From assembly GCA_014529385.2 (NCBI GenBank), contig CM043964.1, forward strand, positions 8,133,497 to 8,197,496: a DNA stretch of 64,000 nt, in the 5' to 3' direction. The DNA comes from Adiantum capillus-veneris (Eukaryota; Streptophyta; Polypodiopsida; Polypodiales; Pteridaceae). Shown here piece after piece: positions 56,814 through 64,000 of this stretch (position 1 is the first letter of the stretch; every line of letters begins with the position of its first letter). Under the pieces are notes generated by a model. It was not told the DNA's origin, searched no databases, and saw only the letters and a program-made list of their open reading frames with translations. Both the position numbers and the translations under genes were made by a program.

Positions 56814-58029
56814 AGACAACTAATTTGCAGAAATGACAATCATAAGAAGGTTGTCTTTGACATGAAGGAGCAACGCCAAGAGGAGCCACATGACGAATCA
56901 TGTCAAAGTGATATAGAAGAAGACAGGACTAATAGCACTTTAGAAGAAGAAAGTAGTGGCATCATTACTAAAGAGGAGTCTTCCACCAAAGTCACTGGGG
57001 TAAGGTTTAAGCCAAACAACAAAGAGACCTCTTGTCAAGGTTTGGAGGTGGTAGGTTTCCAAGAGAATCAAAATGTGCAAGATGAAGGGATGATATAAGG
57101 TATGCTATTATCAACACTTATAAAGGAAGAAAGAGAGGAGTTCAAATGTGCTCTAAGGAAGTTTCCTAGGGTTTTTGCTAGAGACTACACCGACATGCGT
57201 GGAGTAGATGCTGCTCAACACAAGATTGAGTTACAGTCTGAGGCCACACCTAAATCTCAAAAGCTACGAAGGCTAGGAGTTATCAAGGAGCAAGCTCTAC
57301 TCAAGGAGGTAGGAGAGATTCTAGAAGCAGGTTTTATTTATCCTTTGGAGAATTTAGAGTGGGTCTCTCCCATTGTTGTCACTCCGAAGAAGAACGGAAA
57401 GTGGAGGATGTGTGTGGATTACCGTCCACTGAATGAGGCAATGAAAAGAGATTAGTTTCCCCTCCCATTTGAGAATGAGATACTAAATGAGGTAGCTGGT
57501 CATGAGAAGTACACTGTGTGTGATGGATACTCAGGTTACATTCAAATAGATATCACATTGGAGGATCAATTTAAAACAACCTTCATCACTCCTTGGGGTT
57601 GTTATGCATTTAGAGTCATGCCATTTGGCCTAACAAAGTGCTCCTGCAACTCTCCAATGCTTCATGATACATGGTGTTTCAAGCATTCTTTGGAAAGTCC
57701 ATTAGGTTTTTATTGATGATTTTTGCATTTATAGCTCAAAATCATTGCACCTACAAAAGGTAGAAGAAGCTCTAAAAAAACTTTACGACATGGGAGGTTA
57801 GCTCAATCCCAGCAAATGTTACATTAGTGAGGATGACGTGATCTTGATCGGTCATAAAGCTTCCTATAAAGGCATTGAGATGGATCCCTCAAAGGCAAAG
57901 GCTGTTAATGAGCTACAATCACCCAAGAATCTCCAAGAGGTCATCTCATTCATTCAAAAGGTGAAGTACATGTCATGCTTCATTCACTTAGCTTCAGAGT
58001 TGCTTCATTGCTACCCTTCTAGAGATTAG
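56814..58029 (+). pseudogene. F2c: spacer and reverse transcriptase
   Basis: The acidic spacer 56850-57095 (EEESSGIITKEESS) is followed by RT: WVSPIVVTPKKNGKWRMCVD, DGYSGYIQI, FITPWGCYAFRVMPFGLTK, then a shift near 57640. The IDDFCIYSS box lies at about 57713-57740, ending with IQKVKYMSCFI. There is a stop at 57453 (TAG where F2d has CAC). It lacks RNase H and integrase. The RT resembles F1 (FMDDFCVYSS; HKVKYMARFI) more than F3. Confidence 0.75.
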
Positions 58030-58238
58030 GACGAACATACTAAAGGTAAAAAGAAGGTCAATAATGAGGTGCTGAGCCACGAAATCAGTAGGCCTGCAAC
58101 ATCAAAAAGTCAAGCCAAATTCACTTTGAATTTTTCCCTATGGCCACCCCATCCATCCCTTTGGGAAGCTCTATCCCGTAATCAGTTACAAACACTAGGT
58201 CGTACGACATTGGCAGATGTAGATTTACCTATGGATAT

Positions 58239-58477
58239 TGAGGCGGTCTGGGGCGGGAAACAAGAGAGGCGATCTCTAAACACCCATCAAGGCTCCCGTG
58301 CTGCTCAATTGGGGCTGGGGCAACCACAAGCACAACACAACAACAAACCCACAGCCAAACCCAAATAAGATAGGGGCACCACCTAGTTATAGAGCGAACT
58401 AGGACGCAAAAGAGGAGAATCCCTTAGCAATACAAGCGAGAAGGAAGGGTACACTATCACTAATTTCAATGCTACAA

Positions 58478-58514
<37 letters not shown>

Positions 58515-58838
58515 GAGAGGGCTTTGTACATGAATTTAGCTTCAATTTTAATGATTGACACGGGTGTATGAACAGCTTGGAGGAGAGTCAAGAGACACGA
58601 TCAAGTTTGATGATGTTGCAATCTACACATTATCTTAGGGTTATGGGAAACCTCTCACCATACAACCCTCTTATAATGTTTTCCCAAGCAACAAAAACAA
58701 ACATAAGATCTCTTGAGTCACATACAAGCAGATACTACAAAAGAATCTCAAAATTAAAATGCGTCGCCTTAAACCAAACGAGATGAGGTTGCCAAGTGTG
58801 ACTTGGAGAGACTCAAGAGAGTTTTGACCCGCGATTTT
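58239..58838 (-). repeat. F2d: 3' part of LTR, with (CA)n
   Basis: It matches F2a 9258-11100 without the LINE. (CA)n at 58482-58508 replaces the GA tract. It joins F2d RT directly at about 58838, so the RT end, RNase H, integrase and the LTR start are deleted. Confidence 0.75.
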
Positions 58839-59805
58839 CCTTTGAAGGATCCACCTCAATGCCTTTATAGGAAACCTTGTGACCAAGCAAGATCACTTCA
58901 TCCTCACTTATGTGACACTTGTCGAGGTTGAGTTGACCTCCCATGTCGTAGAGCTTCTTTAAACCTTCTTCTACCCTTTGTAGATGCAATGATTTTGAGC
59001 TATAAATGCAAAAATCATCAATAAAAACCCTAATGGACTTTCCAAAGAATGCTTGAAACACCATGTTCATGAAGCGTTGGAAAGTTGCAGGAGCTTTTGT
59101 TAGGCCAAATGGTATGACTCTAAAAGCATAACAACCTCAAGGAGTGATGAAGGTTGTTTTCAACTGATCTTCCAATGCGATACCTATTTGAAAGTAACCC
59201 GAGTAGCCATCACAAACAGTGTATTTCTCATGACCAGCTACCTCATTTAGTATCTCATCCTGAAATGGGAGGGGAAAGTGATCTCTTTTTGTTGCCTCAT
59301 TGAGTGTTCGGTAATCCACACATACCCTCCACTTGCCGTTTTTCTTAGGAGTGACAACAACGGGAGAGACCCACTTTGAATTCTCCACTGGATAAATGAA
59401 ACCTGATGCTAGAATCTTTCTTACCTCCTTGAGTAAAGCCTGCTCCTTGATGACTCCTAGCCTTCATAGATTCTGAGCCTTAGGTGTGGCCTCTGGCTTC
59501 AACTCAATTTTGTGTTGAACAACATCTACTCCATGCACATCGGTGTAGTCTTTAGCAAAAATCCTAGGAAATTTCCTTAACACACCTTTGAGCATTCTTT
59601 CATCTTGCACATTTTGATTCACTTGGGAACCTACCTCTTCCAAAGTTGGGCAAGAGGTCTCTTGGTTGTTTGGCTTAAACCTTACCCCCATGACTTCGAC
59701 GGAAGACTCCTCTTCAATAATGTTGCCGCTACTTTCTCCTTCTGAAGTGCTATCGGTCCAGCCTTCCTCCCTCTCACTTTGAGATGATTCTTCATGGAGC
59801 TCCTC
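58839..59805 (-). pseudogene. F2d: spacer and reverse transcriptase
   Basis: The minus strand reads MGVRFKPNNQETS, then QHKIELKPEATPK, TGA, WVSPVVVTPKKNGKWRVCVD, DGYSGYFQIGI, FITP, TGA, GCYAFRVMPFGLTKAPATFQ, VFIDDFCIYSS (catalytic D-D intact), and SYKGIEVDPSK. Compared with F2c, the first TGA stands for CGA and the second for TGG, both C-to-T type on one strand. It ends at the LTR join. Confidence 0.75.
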
Positions 59806-60783
59806 TTAGCGTTTCTCCTTCATGTCAAAGACAACCTTCTTATGATTGTCATTCTTGCAAATTAATTTTCCACTCTCCCAATCCTGTAAAGCTCGCATTT
59901 TCATTAGCCATGTTCTTCCTAGGATAAATGGGTAACCATTTCCCTTGGTCGACATAACATAAAAATCCACCACCTTCTTAATGCGAAAGGCCTCCACAAA
60001 GACATTTTTACAAATGCCTACGCACTTAGCTTTGCTATTGTTTGCCATCTTCACTTTGATTTCAAGTGTCTCATGGATGTGCATGCCTAGTCTTTGAATG
60101 AGTCTCTCTGTCATCATGAAAATTTGTGCACCCCCATCCACTAGACCTTTCCGAACCAATCTTCCTTTGATGTAACAATCTAGCACAGGTGTAATATCCT
60201 CATTCATTTCAGCATGTTCAATTTTTACAACAGGCACACTCTCTTTTACCTTTCTCCTAGTGCTAACCGCCTTTGTTAAATCCCTCCTAACTTGTGGGCA
60301 TAATGCAAGAAACTGAGGCCATGAGATATCACGACCCTTACCTCTCATGTCTTCCAATAGGTTGTATGGAGCCATACCATGTCCAAGAGGGAAGTCTTGG
60401 AGGTTGATACGACGTCGACTCCTCTTAGCTTCCTTGGTCTCCTTTGCCTTATTTTCTCGTCCATGGTCACTTTGTGATGTAACTCCTTCTTTCTCCTTAC
60501 CTTTCCCTTGGCCACGCTTAATGCCATTTGCTTCCATGTCGATGTGTCTTGAATTTGTCACCTCTACCACATGCACATTTGGGTCTGGAAAAGGTGGAAC
60601 TCCTTCCACTCCTTGTGAAGGTGGTCTTGCTCCATTTGACCTTTGTAGAAGCCGTGGTTGCTGACTAGTTCCTTCACCTGCATTCATAACTGGGTAATTC
60701 AAGTTAGGTCTCCCTGGCTCTCCACGGGGCCAAGGAAAATTATACATCCCATGTCCAACCTCACCGCAATTCCAACATTGCAA
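59806..60783 (-). CDS. F2d: zinc knuckle and protease, open 325 codons
   Basis: The best-preserved F2 segment. The knuckle reads CWNCGEVGHGMYNF, with Phe where F2c has the last Cys. Then comes a Pro-rich linker, a KR-rich stretch (AKRSRRRINLQDFP), DMRGKGRDISWPQFLALCPQ, and the protease with GLVDGGAQI (Asp216), KVKMANNSKAKCVG and PFILGRTWLMKM. The D-G-G-A loop matches F4. The tail is the acidic spacer, cut by a TAG. Confidence 0.75.
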   Translation of the reverse strand: MQCWNCGEVGHGMYNFPWPRGEPGRPNLNYPVMNAGEGTSQQPRLLQRSNGARPPSQGVEGVPPFPDPNVHVVEVTNSRHIDMEANGIKRGQGKGKEKEGVTSQSDHGRENKAKETKEAKRSRRRINLQDFPLGHGMAPYNLLEDMRGKGRDISWPQFLALCPQVRRDLTKAVSTRRKVKESVPVVKIEHAEMNEDITPVLDCYIKGRLVRKGLVDGGAQIFMMTERLIQRLGMHIHETLEIKVKMANNSKAKCVGICKNVFVEAFRIKKVVDFYVMSTKGNGYPFILGRTWLMKMRALQDWESGKLICKNDNHKKVVFDMKEKR

Positions 60784-61494
60784 GACTCTCCTACGTCATG
60801 AATCTCGCTCTTCAGACTTCTTTGCTTGTCCCTTTGGACCTACAGCTTGTGCAAGGTGAATTGACAGGCTGCTTAAATATTCATTTAACTTCTCAATCAC
60901 TTCCGCCGTTACCTCAGGAAGCTCCCTAGATGTTGATGCTTGTGACTTACCTTAGGGTCTAAGACCTTCTATTGGAACCTCCCCCATTAAACACTTGAGT
61001 TTCCTATATTTCTCAGCAGCCCTAGTTTCAGCTGCATCAAAGGTAGCAGGTGCACCCGCCTCAACTTTTACCTTAAGGTCAGGAAAGTGTCCGGCTATGA
61101 ACCTCTCCTTCTCTAGAAACTCTGCACCATCACCAGGGTTAGCAACATTTCTCACCCATACAGCCCAAAGACGTAGAAACTCTTGCTTGTACAAGTAGTA
61201 GTCATCTAAGTCTTTTTGCTTATGAGAAACAATGTCTTGCCATAGTTTTTGAGTGTTTTGGGGATCAAAGAATTATTTCTTGAAACGATTCAAAACTTCT
61301 GTGTAATTCCCCTTAACTTCCTTAGGCAAAGAACCAAACCAAGTGCTATCATCTTTCCTAAGGACCACCTCAAACATTTCTATACGCTCTTGATCAGTTA
61401 CTATCCTCTTGATACGGCAAGACATCTTGAAATTCGCCAAAAGTAATTCTGCGTCCTCTCGAGGCTCTCCAAAGAAAAGAGGATATCCAGACAT
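60784..61494 (-). pseudogene. F2d: gag N-terminal and capsid region
   Basis: The minus strand from ATG 61494 reads MSGYPLFFGEPREDAELLLA, NFKMSCRIKRIV, MFEVVLRKDDSTWFGSLPKE, then TAA near 61270, then FDPQNTQKLWQDIV, YLYKQEFLRLWAVWV, FIAGHFPDLKVKVEAG, ATFDAAETRAAEKYRKL. The layout is a retrotransposon capsid. A further stop at 60952 separates it from the knuckle frame. The leader, smORFs and 5' LTR are missing upstream. Confidence 0.7.
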
Positions 61495-61530
61495 TTGGCG
61501 TTGGCTGTAAGGTCTCTACTTTCAAATTGC

Positions 61531-62100
61531 ACACAAGTTCTATTACGCATTTGTATTTTTCTGAACCATCACTCCTTATTTAAGATATTCGAGTTCAAAT
61601 TATGAATCGTAGGTTGCGAAAACCTAGAAACTAAAATTTACGCCACAAAATTCTGACATGTTTAGCTATATGAATCACTAACTAACTTATTGCAAGACTT
61701 ATTTACTGATTGTAGAATTTTCTTTTACTACCGTAAAGTTAATATAAGATTGTAAAGTTGAACTTAAAAATGTAAAGTAAATTATCATTAAGTAAATAAA
61801 TAAAATAATACACAGGGATGACAAATGAAGGCACATGGACTCACATAGGAGGGGACAAAGTGGGACACACTGTCACATGAAAAAGGAGAGGCTACTCTTG
61901 ACTAATCTTAATGAGGGGGGGCCTGTGTGGCCTTATCTTTTGATGATAATGACAAAGTGGTCAAGTTCATGGGTACCACAAGGGTACCAAAAACGCGGGT
62001 ATGATTTTTGGGGAAAAAAAAATAAAAAATAAAAAATAAAAAATAAAAAATATATATATATAAATTAATATATTTTTTGGAAAAAAAATGTTCGACGTTT
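61531..62100. other. No gene recognised
   Basis: AT-rich; an aaaaat-type repeat at about 62018-62052 and a short (TA)n. Probably the 5' LTR or flank of F6. Confidence 0.35.
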
Positions 62101-62110
62101 TCTTTTCTGC

Positions 62111-62119
62111 TATAAATAG
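62111..62119 (+). promoter_or_regulatory. TATA box of a further LTR element (F6)
   Basis: tataaatag in ctgcTATAAATAGAGCATCC, about 0.93 kb upstream of a gag-like start. Confidence 0.55.
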
Positions 62120-62254
62120 AGCATCCATGCTCACACTTTAAACATAGAGATTGCCTCTATAGCGCTCACGAAGTGCTGCAACTTCTCTTAGAGAGAAGGC
62201 GTCCACAAACCACTAAGAGAGCAAAATCTCTAGTGGACTAATAAGGTGTGTATT

Positions 62255-62625
62255 AATTGAGCATTCAATTAGTTTTAAGAAGGATATGTGTGCATGTGTG
62301 CTATCTCCTACTCTAATCTCTCTAATAGATTAGTAAGATTCAATTAGTTATGTGTGTGTGTGTGCTATCTATTACTCTAATCTTCTAATAGATTAGTAAG
62401 ATTCAATTAGATTTAAGAAGGATATGTGTGTGTGTGTGTGTGTGTTATCTTTTACTTCAATCTCTCTAATAGATCGGTGAGATTCAATTAGCTTTAGAAA
62501 AGTATGTGTGTGTGTTCTCTTTTACTCTAATCTTTCTAATGGATAGTAAGATTCAATTAACTTTAGAAAAGATGTGTGTGTATGTTTTCTCTTACTCTAA
62601 TCTCTCTAAGTATACCTACTTTCTC
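62255..62625 (+). repeat. Tandem repeat of about 80-90-bp units in the F6 leader
   Basis: Four to five units, each with tctaatagattagtaagattcaatta, a gt run of variable length, and tctcttttactctaatc. Units diverge progressively. Confidence 0.85.
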
Positions 62626-63050
62626 TAGTTAGTACATCTTCACTATTAACTTATATATTGTTAATTGAAAGTTAATACATAAGAGAACTCATCATATTCT
62701 TATTATACATGATGAAATTCTCATTCACCAATGTTATTGTCAATTAGGTTAAATAGAATTTTGAATAATACCAAAAAATAATTTAGTTGAAGTTAGAATT
62801 GGATTAGAAATGTCATGCATAAAAGTAATGCATTCCTAAACTTTCACTCGTAATTTACACACTTAATTTTTGATTAATTAAGATTAGAAAATATTTGATG
62901 TATAGAAATTAGATGTAGAACAACAACACTAAGTGTGAATCCGAGTTGGCGAGGGTTCAAATTACATACTCTCTTTGAAAACAAGGAGATTACTAGGGAA
63001 ATTGACCAATTTAAAGTTCTAAGTGTATAACATAAGTGTAGTACAAAAAA

Positions 63051-63173
63051 ATGGCTCCAAAGCGTGCTCGAACACAAGGCGCTAATGATCATGAAGCTCG
63101 TACAAGTAACGCTGGAATCCCTGCGGAAAATGCTATGTCTCCACCAATCGGACCAATCGGAGCTATGGTACAG
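63051..63173 (+). pseudogene. F6: start of a gag-like frame
   Basis: ATG 63051 reads MAPKRARTQG and continues to about MVQ, a basic N-terminus usual for Ty3 gag. Similarity is then lost; caggttagt follows, which could equally be a splice donor or a deletion join. Identification is weak. Confidence 0.3.
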
Positions 63174-63415
63174 GTTAGTATTGCAGTTTCAAGTTATGCA
63201 CATTGCATATGCGAGACCATAGGAATATATTGTTTACCTTATGAAAAGAAAACACGAACCGAAACGACGAGGCTTAACCCCAAGAAACTCGTCATATGTT
63301 TGACAAGTAGGAAAAGATTGTCTGGTGAAACTGGTTGCTATAGGAAAGAATGTTTGTCCAAAACCTTCGGTATGGTTTTTCTCAAGTATCTCTACTTATT
63401 AGCGCTGGTATTATG

Positions 63416-63592
63416 TGGCGGTTGCCGAGGCGTGAGATGACGCCCAGGATGGCACCACTGATGCTGTGGTGGGAGTACACCCAGATTAGCCCAGCTGGAT
63501 ACTGCAGGTTTGTTTTGCCGTGGCGTGAGGATGATGCTCAGATTGGCACCGTTGTTGCTGTGACGGGAGTACGTCCAGATTAGCACTACGAG
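63416..63592 (+). repeat. Imperfect tandem duplication of about 100 bp
   Basis: The ggcgtgag...atgctgtggtgggagtacacccagattagc unit is repeated as ggcgtgag...gctgtgacgggagtacgtccagattagc. GC-richer than its surroundings. Confidence 0.7.
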
Positions 63593-64000
63593 TACTTGTC
63601 GAGCGATATGGGACGCTCATGAGGACAAGGGTTTTTATAAATAATGTATATATCGATTGGACATAATAGCGCTAGTAGAGATTCTTGAGTGAACCTAATC
63701 CAAGGGTTGTTGGTTTAAAATTGGATGGCTTCTTGTTTGACTATTGTTTGTAATACTGTTTGAAGGGCTGTTTTAACGAATTAGTATCATAAATAAAGTA
63801 AAGGAACATGTATGTTTAAACAGTGTGGTAGTAATTAGATAACAAAAGAAGGGTGAGTGTGGTGTGAAAAGTGGGAGAATGATACCCCAACGGTATCACT
63901 CTATGGACAGGTGGACCCGATGAGTCGGGTAACTTTCCAATGATAGAATTTTTTATTAGTCATAAATCTTCAAAGAGACAAACCTTGGCGGCTGGGCTTC
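63593..64000. other. No gene recognised
   Basis: No frame or repeat of note to the window end. Confidence 0.4.

Overview
This window looks like repeat-dominated heterochromatin from a large land-plant nuclear genome. It holds only transposable elements, their fragments and microsatellites. I found no intact host gene, rRNA, tRNA gene or CRISPR array. The plant assignment rests on Ty3/gypsy elements with plant-type primer-binding sites, a Tat-type polyprotein with a second RNase H, Ty1/copia gag remains, a LINE zf-RVT tail, CACTA-like ends and long GA/CT and CA tracts. I cannot name the species. Two pol types I do not associate with well-known angiosperm lineages make a non-flowering plant possible, but that is a guess.

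Layout. (1) 1-3830: 3' part of a Tat-like Ty3 element (F1). (2) 3831-9257: mostly unassignable, with a decayed PIF1-type helicase at about 7380-8530. (3) 9258-14248: minus-strand copy F2a of a second Ty3 family (F2) that has lost RT/RNase H; a LINE tail sits in its LTR, and it is fused at 14249 to part of a gag-only family (F5). (4) 16517-35471: full-length Ty3 element F3 with about 2 kb LTRs, PBS, PPT, gag, protease, RT, RNase H and integrase. Its pol is split at 23066-31997 by a younger nested element F4 on the minus strand. F4 has 571/581 bp LTRs, a 5-bp TSD (gaagg), a PBS and gag-protease ORFs, but no RT or integrase. (5) 35875-40628: F5, a gag-only LTR element, abutting F2b (40629-44889). 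(6) 44890-52507: copia gag, copia LTR edge, CACTA ends, long CT/CA arrays and a decayed F4 fragment. (7) 52508-61494: F2c (plus) and F2d (minus) facing each other as a large inverted repeat, with a 449-bp foldback element in F2c. (8) 62100-64000: promoter, tandem-repeat leader and gag start of a sixth element (F6).

The most interesting signal is a pair of paralogous small ORFs of about 70 codons, called smORF-A and smORF-B here. They lie between the LTR TATA box and gag in both F3 and F2, whose pol genes are otherwise very different. In F3 they run A then B with a 4-nt ATGA overlap and lie inside the LTR, downstream of TATA. In F2 they run B then A and lie between the PBS and gag. Similarity at the protein level across two families and between A and B suggests real small proteins or a conserved translated leader. 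I recognise no known family.

The elements form a clear nest and decay series. F4 LTRs differ by about four transitions, F3 LTRs by visibly more, and F2 copies are riddled with stops. Several of those stops can be read, copy against copy, as C-to-T (CpG or CHG) deamination.
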